The notes beneath the pieces were generated by a model that made no database searches, had not been told where the DNA came from, and worked only from the letters and a program-made list of their open reading frames with translations. A DNA stretch of 64,000 bases, taken from the NCBI RefSeq assembly GCF_009068765.1, contig NZ_CP035534.1, positions 558,001 to 622,000 of the forward strand. The letters are read 5' to 3'. Origin of the DNA: Sulfurimonas hydrogeniphila (GTDB lineage Bacteria; Campylobacterota; Campylobacteria; Campylobacterales; Sulfurimonadaceae). This document shows positions 10,095 to 19,465 of this stretch, piece by piece; the stretch's first letter is position 1, and each line of letters starts with the position of its first letter. Both the position numbers and the translations under genes were made by a program.

Positions 10095-11281
10095 ATACAG
10101 AGGTTGATGTCAGTAAGCTGACATTTGAGCAGTTAAAAAAAATACGCCTGCATCTGAAAAAAATGATTGAGGTGGGAGGCAGTGACTTACATGTAAAGGC
10201 CAATGCTGTAATTCGGGCAAGGATTAATGGAAATATTGTCCAGTTTTCCGGTGGTATTTTAACAAAAGAGGATGCCCTGATATTTGCAAAAGAACTTTTA
10301 AAAGGGCGTTTTGCCGAGTTTGTTGAAAAAAAAGAACTCGATTTGGTATATCCTTATGATGAAAACAATCGTTTCCGTGTCAATATATTTTTTCAGATGG
10401 ACGGAGTGTCGGCAGTATTTCGTGTGATTCCTATCAAAATTCCTTCATTTGAAGAACTCTATTTACCGGATATTGTCAAAAGTTTTACACAAAGAGAAAG
10501 AGGCTTGGTTCTTGTGACGGGTGTGACCGGAAGCGGTAAGTCTACAACACTTGCAGCACTTGTCAATGAGATTAATCTTACTAAGAAAAAGCATATAATT
10601 ACCATTGAAGATCCGATCGAATTTGTGCACAAGGACAGAAACTGTATCATCAATCAGCGTTCTGTAGGCCAGGATACCCTCTCTTTTGGAACAGCTCTGC
10701 GTGCAGCACTTCGTGAAGACCCTGATATTATTCTGGTAGGGGAAATGCGGGATCAGGAGACGATAAACCTTGCCCTGCACGCGGCAGACACCGGTCACCT
10801 TGTTTTTTCAACACTGCATACAGTGGATGCGAAAGAGACGATCAACCGTATAATTGCCCAGTTCCCGACAGATGAGCAAAATCGTGTGCGTCTTTCACTT
10901 GCAGGTGTTTTGCAGGGAGTAGTTTCTCAAAGGCTGATACCTACTGTAGACGGAAAGCGCCGCGCCGCTCTTGAAGTACTGGTACGGACTCCGACAATTG
11001 AAAAACTTATTTTGGAAAACAGAGATTACGAAATTCGTGATGCAATTGAAGCAGGAAAAGAGCATTACAAATCACAAAGTTTTGACCAGGCTATTCTGGA
11101 TCTCTACAATGAAGGTGTTATTTCCAAAGAAGAAGCGCTTAACAATGCGACGAGTGCTTCTGATGTAGAACTGAAAATGAACGGACTTATAAGCGGGACA
11201 ATGGCAGATATGGCTGAAGAAAATGAACTGCCAAAAGTTGAAATATCTTCTGACGATGATGATATTTTTGATTTAAAGTAA
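10091..11281 (+). CDS. pilT: PilT-family twitching motility ATPase
   Basis: A 396-residue hexameric ATPase of the type II/IV secretion superfamily. It carries the Walker A motif GVTGSGKSTT, an Asp box, Walker B DIILVGEMRD, and the His box HAADTGHLVFSTLHT. PilT retracts type IV pili, though no other pil gene lies in the window. The C-terminal 50 residues are acidic and longer than in typical PilT. It follows tal with a 4-base overlap. A related PilU-type role cannot be excluded. Confidence 0.9.
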   Translation: MNTEVDVSKLTFEQLKKIRLHLKKMIEVGGSDLHVKANAVIRARINGNIVQFSGGILTKEDALIFAKELLKGRFAEFVEKKELDLVYPYDENNRFRVNIFFQMDGVSAVFRVIPIKIPSFEELYLPDIVKSFTQRERGLVLVTGVTGSGKSTTLAALVNEINLTKKKHIITIEDPIEFVHKDRNCIINQRSVGQDTLSFGTALRAALREDPDIILVGEMRDQETINLALHAADTGHLVFSTLHTVDAKETINRIIAQFPTDEQNRVRLSLAGVLQGVVSQRLIPTVDGKRRAALEVLVRTPTIEKLILENRDYEIRDAIEAGKEHYKSQSFDQAILDLYNEGVISKEEALNNATSASDVELKMNGLISGTMADMAEENELPKVEISSDDDDIFDLK

Positions 11282-11300
11282 AGTTTAATCCATAAAACTG

Positions 11301-11306
11301 TATAAT
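11301..11306 (+). promoter_or_regulatory. -10 element for rplY
   Basis: TATAAT preceded by CTG lies 32 bases before the rplY start, just after the pilT stop. It gives rplY-pth a promoter of their own; an AAAGGA site lies before the ATG. Confidence 0.5.
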
Positions 11307-11337
11307 TGCGCCTATTTTAAAAGACAAAGGACTTCAT

Positions 11338-11874
11338 ATGTTAGAAGGTATAGTTAGAGAGAGTATTGGCAAAAAGGGCACAAAAGCGCTTCGCCGTGAT
11401 GGTTATCTAATTGCGAATATTTACGGAAAAGGGCTTGAAAATATCAATGCTGCATTTAAAGAAAATGAGTATATCCGTACTGTTCGTAATAAAAACACAT
11501 TGGCATTTCCTGTTTCAATTGATGGAAAAGAGATGCAGGTTGTTGTTCAGGCATATGAGTCTCATCCGGTAACAGGAAAACTTTTACATGTAGATTTAAT
11601 GGTGGCACAGCCAGGTGTTGTAACACACTATATGGTTCCTGTTGAAGCGGTCGGTGATTCAATCGGTGTGAAAAACAAAGGACTTGTAAATATTTCAAAA
11701 AGACGTTTGAGAGTCAAAGCAAAGATTGAAGATTTACCAAAAGCAATTACAATTGATGTAACAGATATGGATATTGGCGACGCTAAGCTTATTCGTGACA
11801 TCGAAGTAACTGAAAATGTACAATTTACAGATGCTGACCGTGTTGCCGTACTAAGTATTATCAAAGCTAAGTAG
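11338..11874 (+). CDS. rplY: 50S ribosomal protein L25 (CTC form)
   Basis: A 178-residue L25/CTC-family protein that binds 5S rRNA in the large subunit. The N-terminal L25 domain shows [19 protein letters not shown] and [13 protein letters not shown]; the C-terminal extension marks the general-stress CTC form rather than the short E. coli type. It is followed 8 bases later by pth, the classic rplY-pth pair. Confidence 0.95.
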   Translation: MLEGIVRESIGKKGTKALRRDGYLIANIYGKGLENINAAFKENEYIRTVRNKNTLAFPVSIDGKEMQVVVQAYESHPVTGKLLHVDLMVAQPGVVTHYMVPVEAVGDSIGVKNKGLVNISKRRLRVKAKIEDLPKAITIDVTDMDIGDAKLIRDIEVTENVQFTDADRVAVLSIIKAK

Positions 11875-11881
11875 TAGCAAT

Positions 11882-12436
11882 ATGCTTATAGTTGGGCTGG
11901 GAAACCCTGGATCCGACTATGAGGCTACACGCCATAATATCGGTTTTATGGTTATAGATGAACTGATTCGTCGTCATAATGCCAGTAAGATTTCCTCCTC
12001 ATCATTTCAAGGTGAACTCTATAAATTTCAAAATCATTTTTTATTAAAACCATTGACATATATGAATCTTTCCGGAGAATCTGTTGTAAAAGTAAAGCAG
12101 TTTTACAAAATCGAAGATGTCGTTGTAATACATGATGATTTGGATCTTCCCTTTGGTGCCTTACGTTTTAAAAAAGGCGGAGGACATGGCGGGCACAACG
12201 GTCTTAAATCAATAGATTCAAAAATATCCCGTGAATATGTCAGAGTAAGAATGGGCATAGCAAAACCAGCGCATAAGGGAGAAGTGGCCTCTTATGTATT
12301 AAGCCCTTTCAGTGCAACAGAACAAAAATGTCTGTCGGAATGGATAGATAAATGTTGTGATGCAGTGGAGTTTTTACTGACACATTCATTGGAAGAGACA
12401 CGGTGCAAATACTCCCAAAAGGCAATGGAATGTTAG
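11882..12436 (+). CDS. pth: peptidyl-tRNA hydrolase
   Basis: The enzyme recycles peptidyl-tRNAs dropped by ribosomes. The 184-residue protein shows LGNPGSDYEATRHNIGF, in which the His is catalytic, then LLKPLTYMNLSG, HDDLDLPFG and GGGHGGHNGLKSI. It lies 8 bases after rplY and its last codons overlap the start of the LptF/LptG gene by 7 bases. Confidence 0.96.
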   Translation: MLIVGLGNPGSDYEATRHNIGFMVIDELIRRHNASKISSSSFQGELYKFQNHFLLKPLTYMNLSGESVVKVKQFYKIEDVVVIHDDLDLPFGALRFKKGGGHGGHNGLKSIDSKISREYVRVRMGIAKPAHKGEVASYVLSPFSATEQKCLSEWIDKCCDAVEFLLTHSLEETRCKYSQKAMEC

Positions 12437-13506
12437 CATTCAGATATATTTCATGGCACTATATAAAATATTTTTTGATTATACTGATAGCTTTGGTTCT
12501 GTTTGTTGTCGGTTTTGACTATATGGGCAGTGCCCAGGATTTATCCAAGTCATCGGCAAACCTTATTTTGATTTATCTGGTGTACAAATCATTTTCTGCC
12601 ATAGATATTTTACTGCCAATCGCACTGGTATTTGGAATGATATCTACAAAAATATATCTTATCCGCTCCAATGCACTTGTTTCATTCTTTTCTTTGGGAT
12701 ATTCAAGAGTAGATGTTTTGCGTCCCTTTGTTCTTGTTTCTACCGCTGTTATTGTTCTGTTTATAGCGCTGCATGCGTGGTCGAATTTTGCCAGAGCAGA
12801 AGAGTTTTCCAGAAATATTAAAAAGAATTCACAATATTTAAGTCCCACACGCGATCTTTTTTTTGCGTACAAGGGAAAGTATATATATTTTTCAAAACTG
12901 CTTCCTTTGCAGGAAACTGCGAAGAATATTCGTGTGTTTAGTGTTACAAATGAGTCTTTAAAAGAAGTGGTTGTTGCCAAGTCAGCCAGATACATAGATA
13001 ACTACTGGTTTATCAGGCAGGCTGACATTATTACAAAGCCTGATGATTTGTCTCTTGCCTCACCCGGAATAAAAGTCACTAAAGCAAAAGATTTGAAAAT
13101 TTTAGAAGGGTTTCGCCCTAAAATGCTTGACCAGGTATATGAGGGAAAAGTGAACTTTACAATTATAGATGCCGTGGATGCTATGCTTTTACTGAATAAA
13201 CAAAACATTAATACGGATAATATCAAGTCAGCACTTTATAAAATATTTATCTATCCTTTTTTTGTTCCGTGTCTCATTGTTATAATATTTTTCTTTGTCC
13301 CAATGAGTGTACGATTTTTGAATGTTTCTCTTTTTACATTTGGTGCAATCCTGGCAACGTTGCTCACCTGGGGAATTCTCTTTTTTCTGATAAAGCTTGC
13401 AAACAATAAAGTGATACCGAGTGAAGTCGGGATAGTTCTTCCTGTTGCGATATTGGCTCTATTGGCCTTTTTTCAGTGGTATAGACACAGAACACTACTG
13501 TCTTAG
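12430..13506 (+). CDS. LptF/LptG-family LPS-export permease
   Basis: A 358-residue inner-membrane protein with hydrophobic segments near the N-terminus (two), around residue 90, and three near the C-terminus, separated by a periplasmic domain. This is the LptF/LptG (YjgP/YjgQ) arrangement, which with LptB extracts lipopolysaccharide from the inner membrane. I chose the ATG at 12430 because AAAAGG precedes it and it overlaps the pth stop; a start at 12403 would run 34 bases into pth. Which paralogue it is cannot be settled here, and the second permease is not in the window. Confidence 0.85.
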   Translation: MLAFRYISWHYIKYFLIILIALVLFVVGFDYMGSAQDLSKSSANLILIYLVYKSFSAIDILLPIALVFGMISTKIYLIRSNALVSFFSLGYSRVDVLRPFVLVSTAVIVLFIALHAWSNFARAEEFSRNIKKNSQYLSPTRDLFFAYKGKYIYFSKLLPLQETAKNIRVFSVTNESLKEVVVAKSARYIDNYWFIRQADIITKPDDLSLASPGIKVTKAKDLKILEGFRPKMLDQVYEGKVNFTIIDAVDAMLLLNKQNINTDNIKSALYKIFIYPFFVPCLIVIIFFFVPMSVRFLNVSLFTFGAILATLLTWGILFFLIKLANNKVIPSEVGIVLPVAILALLAFFQWYRHRTLLS

Positions 13507-13521
13507 GCACTTCTAAGCACA

Positions 13522-13543
13522 TTTTAGATAAAATTATCTAAAA
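13522..13543. promoter_or_regulatory. palindrome overlapping the lysA -10 region
   Basis: A perfect inverted repeat with arms TTTTAGATAA and TTATCTAAAA separated by AA lies 17 bases before lysA. The likely -10 element (GATAAAAT, 13527-13534) lies within it, so it could be an operator; it could also be an AT-rich terminator of the preceding gene. Confidence 0.4.
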
Positions 13544-13559
13544 AATATTTGGAATTTTT

Positions 13560-14771
13560 ATGATTGATTTTAAAGCATTGGCAGATGAGTATGGAACACC
13601 CTTGTACGTATATGATTTTGATTATATGTCCGCACAGTATACAGAGTTAAAAGAAGCATTCAGGGGACGTAAGTCTATTATTGCTTATGCAGTAAAAGCA
13701 AATTCAAATTTAAGTGTTGTTCGTCATTTTGCAAAAATGGGCAGTGGTGCTGACTGTGTTTCTATCGGTGAAGTGCGTCGTGCTCTTTTGGCAGGAATTC
13801 CCGCATATAAAATTATATTTTCTGGTGTCGGCAAAAGTGATGAGGAGATACGTGAAGCGATAGAAAAAGATATTTTATATATCAATGTTGAAAGCGAAGC
13901 GGAGCTTGATCGGGTTGAGGCTATTGCAGAGAGACTGGACAAGCCTTCACGCATAAGTATCAGAGTGAATCCCAATATTGACCCGCAGACACATCCTTAT
14001 ATCTCTACCGGACTGCATGACAATAAATTTGGTGTGGATCTCTCAAGTGCTAAACGTATGTATATCAAGGCTAAAAATTCTCAATATTTGGACCCTGTCG
14101 GTATTCATTTTCATATAGGCTCACAACTGACACAATTGCAGCCGATAAGAGAAGCTGCCGAAATAGTTGCAGATTTGGTGCGTTCACTGCAGGCTATTGA
14201 TATAGAGTTGAAGTTTTTTGATGTTGGTGGCGGACTTGGCGTCAAATATGATAATGAAGAGACGATAAAACCATATGATTATGCACAGGCAATTTTAGGA
14301 ACACTTACGGCACTTGATTTGACGATTCTTTGTGAACCGGGCAGGTTTTTGACGGCAAATGCAGGATACTTTGTGACGAGAGTTCTCTATGAAAAACAAA
14401 ATGGTGATAAAAAATTTGTTGTTGTTGACGGTGCAATGAATGATCTGCTGCGTCCGTCACTCTATAATGCATATCATAAGATAGAAGCAATTACAGACAA
14501 TAATGGTCCGGTGAGAGAAGTAGACATAGTCGGTCCGGTGTGTGAAAGCGGTGACTTTTTTGCGAAAAACTATCCTCTGCCGGAGCTAAAGAGAAATGAT
14601 TTGCTTGTGATTCACAGTGCCGGTGCCTATGGATTTGGAATGGGGAGCAATTACAATACACGTGGACGAAGTGCGGAAGTCGCTGTTGAAAACTCCAAAG
14701 CAAGACTTATCAGAAAAAGAGAGTGCTTTGAAGATCTTATCTGTCTAGAACAAGAATTTTTAGTAGACTAA
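13560..14771 (+). CDS. lysA: diaminopimelate decarboxylase
   Basis: A PLP enzyme of the alanine-racemase fold that makes lysine from meso-diaminopimelate. The 403-residue protein has YAVKANSN with the PLP Lys, GADCVSIGEVRRAL, HFHIGSQL, FFDVGGGLGVKY, and CEPGRFLTANAG. The C-terminal GPVCESGDFFAK carries the active-site Cys donated to the partner subunit. It opens the block shared with Campylobacter: lysA, HAD protein, pheA, hisC and flagellar genes. GGAA lies before the ATG. Confidence 0.97.
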   Translation: MIDFKALADEYGTPLYVYDFDYMSAQYTELKEAFRGRKSIIAYAVKANSNLSVVRHFAKMGSGADCVSIGEVRRALLAGIPAYKIIFSGVGKSDEEIREAIEKDILYINVESEAELDRVEAIAERLDKPSRISIRVNPNIDPQTHPYISTGLHDNKFGVDLSSAKRMYIKAKNSQYLDPVGIHFHIGSQLTQLQPIREAAEIVADLVRSLQAIDIELKFFDVGGGLGVKYDNEETIKPYDYAQAILGTLTALDLTILCEPGRFLTANAGYFVTRVLYEKQNGDKKFVVVDGAMNDLLRPSLYNAYHKIEAITDNNGPVREVDIVGPVCESGDFFAKNYPLPELKRNDLLVIHSAGAYGFGMGSNYNTRGRSAEVAVENSKARLIRKRECFEDLICLEQEFLVD

Positions 14772-14772
14772 A

Positions 14773-15561
14773 ATGTATTTTATAGATGTGCAGGGAACGC
14801 TTATCAGTGATGAAGACAAATCTCCAATAGATGGAAGCAGGGAGTTTATACAAATGCTCAATCGTGAGCATATTCCTTATATGATCATAACAAATAATAC
14901 AAAAAAAGCATCACAGAATTTTTTGGCATATCTAAACAGACTGGGTTTTGAATTTGACGCGACAAAGTACCTTGATCCTTTAATGCTTCTGGAATCCCGT
15001 GTCGAAAAAGAGGCTGTGGCTGCATATGGTGCAAAAGAGTTTTTACAAACACTGCAAAGCATGGGATACAAACTTGACTACACAAACCCCAAAACCGTAC
15101 TGATTGCCATAAAAGAGGATTTTTCTGCGGATGAATATGCACAAATGATAGATTTTTTACTTGATGGTGCGAAACTTGTCGGTATGCATGAGACATCTAT
15201 TTATGCAAAAAACAACAGGCGCTACCCTGGAGTAGGTGCGATTTTGAAGATGCTTGAATTCGCGACAAGCTGTTCTTATGATGTTGTAGGCAAACCAAGT
15301 CAGGCATTTTACAATGAAGCACTTAAAAGAATTAAAAGACAAAATCCTGCCGCAGATTTTCAAAACATAACTATTATCAGTGATGATGTAAAAGGTGATT
15401 TGGGCGGAGCAAAAGAGCTTGGTATGAAAACACTCTTTGTAACAAGCGGAAAATATAAAAGTGCCGAGGAAATTGTCCCTTTTTTAAAAGAAGCAAATAT
15501 CCCCGATTTTATATATAAAAATATGCAGGATATTTTAATCCGCCACAAGATGGAGCAATAA
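14773..15561 (+). CDS. HAD-IIA family hydrolase (NagD-like)
   Basis: A 262-residue HAD-superfamily protein with a NagD-type cap. Motif I reads IDVQGTLIS, so the second Asp of the usual DxDGT is Gln; motif II is ITNNT; the C-terminal motif includes ISDDVKGDLGGAKELGM. Loss of the second Asp, normally the acid/base, suggests altered or reduced phosphatase activity. A homologue sits between lysA and pheA in Campylobacter, so the position is conserved. The substrate is unknown. The stop overlaps the pheA start (TAATG). Confidence 0.85.
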   Translation: MYFIDVQGTLISDEDKSPIDGSREFIQMLNREHIPYMIITNNTKKASQNFLAYLNRLGFEFDATKYLDPLMLLESRVEKEAVAAYGAKEFLQTLQSMGYKLDYTNPKTVLIAIKEDFSADEYAQMIDFLLDGAKLVGMHETSIYAKNNRRYPGVGAILKMLEFATSCSYDVVGKPSQAFYNEALKRIKRQNPAADFQNITIISDDVKGDLGGAKELGMKTLFVTSGKYKSAEEIVPFLKEANIPDFIYKNMQDILIRHKMEQ

Positions 15562-16643
15562 TGAAAACTTTAGATGACTGTAGAGAAGCGATAGATGCGA
15601 TCGACAATGAGATGCTTACACTGTTGAATAAGCGTATGAAAGTTGTCCAGAGAGTCGGAGAAATCAAAAAAGAGACCGGTGGCGCAATCTATAGACCAGA
15701 ACGTGAAAAAGCAATTATTGACAGACTGGTTTCTTTGAATGAAAAAGAGGGCGGACTGTTAAATAACAAAGCGATAGAAGCAATATTTTTAGAAATTTTT
15801 GCTGTGGCAAGAAATTTGGAACTGCCGGAACGTATAGCCTATTTGGGGCCTGAAGGGAGTTTTACGCATCAGGCGGCTGAGAGCCGTTTTGGGGCTATGA
15901 GTGACTATCTTTCGTTAAATTCTATCGCTTCTGTATTTAAAACACTTGAATCCGGCCGTGCCAAATTTGCAGTTGTGCCTATTGAAAATTCCCGTGACGG
16001 AATTGTTGGAGAGACACTTGATCTGCTTGCAAAAAGTCCTATGAAAATTGTTGCAGAACTTTATATGCCGATACACATGTCTTTTGCAACAAAGGCGGAA
16101 AAACTTGAGGATATTACAAAAATCTACTCAAAAGACAAAGGCTTTGGGCAGTGTCGGGAATTTTTAAATGAACATGGTTTGATCAATGTTGAACTGATCC
16201 CGGTAGAATCGACGGCAAAAGCAGCCATTTTGGCGGCACGTGAGCCAAATTCGGCTGCAATATGTTCTCATATTGCAGCAAAACTGTATGGACTTCCTAC
16301 TCTGTTTGAAAACATTGAAGATGCCATAGACAATACAACGCGTTTCGTCATTTTAAGTGATTTTAAAAATTCTGTCAGCGAGAATGATAAAACTTCGATA
16401 CTGGTACGATTAAAAGACGCTGTTGAAGCTGGTTCTCTGGTGCGTTTTTTACAGGATTTTGAAGAAGAGAAGATAAATCTTTCAAAAATTGAGTCTCGTC
16501 CCTCAAGAGACAAAGGTGGTTTTGGCTACTGGTTTTATATAGACTTTTATGGTCATATAGATGAGGAAAAGATTCAAAAAGTCATACAGAAACATAAAGA
16601 CGAAGTCACTTGGCTTGGAAGTTACGTAAAGGGTGAAGAGTGA
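15561..16643 (+). CDS. pheA: bifunctional chorismate mutase / prephenate dehydratase
   Basis: The protein turns chorismate into prephenate and then phenylpyruvate for phenylalanine. The N-terminal 90 residues are an AroQ chorismate mutase ([22 protein letters not shown]). The dehydratase domain starts at [15 protein letters not shown], with [18 protein letters not shown] and NTTRFVIL. The C-terminal ACT domain has [14 protein letters not shown], the phenylalanine feedback site. At 360 residues it has the full P-protein length. Its end overlaps hisC by 4 bases. Confidence 0.96.
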   Translation: MKTLDDCREAIDAIDNEMLTLLNKRMKVVQRVGEIKKETGGAIYRPEREKAIIDRLVSLNEKEGGLLNNKAIEAIFLEIFAVARNLELPERIAYLGPEGSFTHQAAESRFGAMSDYLSLNSIASVFKTLESGRAKFAVVPIENSRDGIVGETLDLLAKSPMKIVAELYMPIHMSFATKAEKLEDITKIYSKDKGFGQCREFLNEHGLINVELIPVESTAKAAILAAREPNSAAICSHIAAKLYGLPTLFENIEDAIDNTTRFVILSDFKNSVSENDKTSILVRLKDAVEAGSLVRFLQDFEEEKINLSKIESRPSRDKGGFGYWFYIDFYGHIDEEKIQKVIQKHKDEVTWLGSYVKGEE

Positions 16644-17734
16644 AATTTAATAAAAAACTACAAAATATCAAAACTTATGAGGCGGGCAAGCCTATAGAAC
16701 TTGTCGTACGTGAATTCGGCATAGAACCAAAAGATATTGTAAAACTTGCTTCAAATGAAAATCCGTATGGATGCTCCCCCAAAGTACAAAGTGCCGTGGC
16801 AAAAATTCTACCGAATATGGCACTTTATCCTGATGACAGTATGCTTAAACTTAAAAATGCGTTAACAAAAAAATATGCAACAGAGCACAAAAATCTTATT
16901 ATCGGCAGCGGAAGTGACCAGGTTATAGAATTTATTATGCATGCAAAAGCTGATGAAAATTCCAAAATACTGATGAACAGTGTGACTTTCGCAATGTATG
17001 AGATTTATGCGAAACATGTCGGGGCAGAGATTGTGAGAACTGCATCACAGGAGCATGATTTAGATGAATTTTATGGGCTTTATAAAGAGACAAATCCTGC
17101 GATAATTTTTTTGTGCACACCGAATAACCCGACAGGGGATGCAATAGATGCAGACAAATTGATGAAGTTTATAGAAAAAATCGACAATGATACTTTGGTT
17201 GTTGTAGACGGTGCCTATATGGAATATGCTGCATATAAAGACAAAAGTAAAAAAATCATGCCTCAAGAGTTGGTTGAAAAATTTGAAAATGTCATTTATC
17301 TGGGTACTTTTTCAAAAGCCTACGGACTTGGAGGCATGCGTGTCGGGTATGGTATTTCGTCAGAAAATATTATAAAAGAACTGTATAAACTGAGACCGCC
17401 TTTTAACATAACGACATTGTCGCTTGAAGCTGCCAGTGTTGCACTTGAAGATGAGGAATTTGTAAATAATTGTATCGCTTTAAATTTCCAGGAGATGAAA
17501 CGCTATGAAGAGTTTGCAAATGAGCAAAAAATAGATATAATAGAGAGTTATACAAACTTTGTTACTTTATGCCTGAATAACACACAAAATTCGACAGAAA
17601 TTTCTAATGCTTTATTGCGTAAAGGAATGATAGTACGGGATTTAAGTGGTTATGGGTTGAATGCAATTCGTGTAACTGTCGGAACAAAAGAGCAAAACAG
17701 CCGTTTTTTTGAACTTGCATCACTGTTATTATAA
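16640..17734 (+). CDS. hisC: histidinol-phosphate aminotransferase
   Basis: A 364-residue class I/II PLP aminotransferase of histidine synthesis. It shows [38 protein letters not shown] and [15 protein letters not shown] with the PLP Lys. It starts with GTG overlapping the pheA stop. The neighbourhood with pheA and lysA suggests it may also act on phenylalanine or tyrosine precursors, as some HisC enzymes do; that is inference. Confidence 0.93.
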   Translation: MKFNKKLQNIKTYEAGKPIELVVREFGIEPKDIVKLASNENPYGCSPKVQSAVAKILPNMALYPDDSMLKLKNALTKKYATEHKNLIIGSGSDQVIEFIMHAKADENSKILMNSVTFAMYEIYAKHVGAEIVRTASQEHDLDEFYGLYKETNPAIIFLCTPNNPTGDAIDADKLMKFIEKIDNDTLVVVDGAYMEYAAYKDKSKKIMPQELVEKFENVIYLGTFSKAYGLGGMRVGYGISSENIIKELYKLRPPFNITTLSLEAASVALEDEEFVNNCIALNFQEMKRYEEFANEQKIDIIESYTNFVTLCLNNTQNSTEISNALLRKGMIVRDLSGYGLNAIRVTVGTKEQNSRFFELASLLL

Positions 17735-17753
17735 AATTTAAGATGGGAAGTTG

Positions 17754-19463
17754 ATGGATTTTAAAGTACTTTTTTCGCAATTATCAGTTTTGTATGCAAA
17801 ACTTACAAAACAGCAAAAAATGATTATAGCAGCTGCTGTAATAGGTATTGTTGCTTTTTTGATTTTTTTAGTTGTTTTTACTGCTAAAAAAACCTCACTT
17901 GACAGATATGAAGTACTTTTTGATTCTCTGACACCCTCTGAAGCTGCAAAAGTTGTAGAACAGCTTGATAAAGATAATATTCCTTATAAAATTGAAGCAA
18001 ACAATGTTATCAAAGTGCCTCGTGATATTGTGTACAAAGAGAGGATTTCTATTGCCTCTTTGGGTATTCCAAAAAACAGAGGCGTGGGATTTGAACTTTT
18101 TGACAAACAGGAATTCGGTGCTACAAATTTTGATCAAAAAATCAAGCATCTGCGCGCATTGGAAGGTGAACTCTCCCGTACTATCAGTGCACTTTCACCT
18201 GTAGAAAAAGCAACAGTGAGCCTTGCTCTGCCGAAAGAGACTCTTTTTGTCTCCAAACAGGTTGATCCGACAGCCTCTGTAATGGTGCAGCTGGTTGAGG
18301 GAAGGATGCTTACTTCCAAGCAAATCAGGGGAATTAAAAATCTTGTCGCAGCAGCTGTGCCAAAACTAAAACCTTCTAATGTAATGTTGATTGACAGTGA
18401 CGGCGTAACACTTGGTGATGACGATGAAATGGCGCAGATGAGTGAACTCTCTATTGCTCAGCAAAAATATAAAATAAAAGAAGAGAAAAAAAAGCAGGAA
18501 AAAATCATTGATGTCATCGCACCTTTTGTAGGCGGCAGTGACAAGGTTGTGGCACAGGTAACCATAGAATTTGATTTTTCACAAAAAAACTCTACTTCCG
18601 AAAAATATGATCCTGAAAATGTTGTGCGAAGCGAACAGGTTAATGAAGAAAAAAGAGAAGGAAGTGCCCCAAAAGAAGTCGGAGGCGTTCCTGGAACGGT
18701 AAGCAACATTGGTCCGGTACAGGGACTTGCCTCAAATAAAATGGTGGAGAAATATTCAAAAAACTCCGGCACAACGAATTATGAAGTCGGAAAAACCGTC
18801 AGCACTACAAAGAGTCAGTTTGCAAGAATCAAAAGGATAACGGCTGCAGTTGTCGTTGACGGAAAATACAAACCAAAACTGGACAAAGAGGGGAATCCAA
18901 CTGATGAGATGGAGTATGTGCCTTTGGATGCTGCGGACATAAATGCCTTAACCTCTCTTGCCAGTCGTTCTATCGGTATTGATCCTAAAAGAGGCGATCA
19001 AATCAGTGTACAAAATTTGCAGTTTGAAAGAGCATCTGTAAGCGGAGGGGCTCAGGGAGTCAACAAAGCTATTGCATTCAGTGAAACATATTTGGCTCCA
19101 TTTTCCGGTTTGCTGAAATATCTGTTTGTGTTTATCCTGTTGTTTGTTTTGTACAAAAAAGTCATTGCTCCGTTTGCGGATAAGATGCTTGAAGTGTCAA
19201 AAGAAGAAGAAGAACTTGTTGCGCCTTCACTGGAACTGGATGAAGAAGAGGGCGATGATTTGGTCGAAAAAGTACAAAAAATGCGTAAAAAAGTTGAAGA
19301 GCAACTTGGTATGGGAAGTAATTTTAATGAAGATGACCTCAAACATGAGGTTATCCTGGAAAAAGTAAAAACTATGGCGGAGGATAGACCTGAAGAGGTG
19401 GCTTCTTTGCTGGAGGCTCTTTTGAGTGAAGAGTCTGAAGTTCCATCTAAAGAGAGGAAGTAA
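17754..19463 (+). CDS. fliF: flagellar M-ring protein FliF
   Basis: A 569-residue MS-ring protein that forms the base of the flagellar motor in the inner membrane. Transmembrane segments lie near residues 25-45 and 450-470. Between them are two ring-building motifs, including the YscJ/FliF stretch with LEGELSRTI. The acidic C-terminal tail binds FliG. I chose the ATG at 17754 rather than the TTG three bases earlier because GGGAAG precedes it. It starts the fliF-fliG-fliH-dxs run. I saw no sigma-54 promoter signature upstream. Confidence 0.97.
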   Translation: MDFKVLFSQLSVLYAKLTKQQKMIIAAAVIGIVAFLIFLVVFTAKKTSLDRYEVLFDSLTPSEAAKVVEQLDKDNIPYKIEANNVIKVPRDIVYKERISIASLGIPKNRGVGFELFDKQEFGATNFDQKIKHLRALEGELSRTISALSPVEKATVSLALPKETLFVSKQVDPTASVMVQLVEGRMLTSKQIRGIKNLVAAAVPKLKPSNVMLIDSDGVTLGDDDEMAQMSELSIAQQKYKIKEEKKKQEKIIDVIAPFVGGSDKVVAQVTIEFDFSQKNSTSEKYDPENVVRSEQVNEEKREGSAPKEVGGVPGTVSNIGPVQGLASNKMVEKYSKNSGTTNYEVGKTVSTTKSQFARIKRITAAVVVDGKYKPKLDKEGNPTDEMEYVPLDAADINALTSLASRSIGIDPKRGDQISVQNLQFERASVSGGAQGVNKAIAFSETYLAPFSGLLKYLFVFILLFVLYKKVIAPFADKMLEVSKEEEELVAPSLELDEEEGDDLVEKVQKMRKKVEEQLGMGSNFNEDDLKHEVILEKVKTMAEDRPEEVASLLEALLSEESEVPSKERK

Positions 19464-19465
19464 GT

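Noticed and set aside
12403-12429. Upstream start of the LptF/LptG gene inside pth
   Set aside because: The ATG at 12430 has AAAAGG upstream and a normal short overlap; the nine extra residues are not typical.
17735-17753. Sigma-54 promoter for fliF
   Set aside because: No GG-N10-GC pattern was found near the start; the gap of 19 bases is too short, so fliF is likely cotranscribed with hisC.
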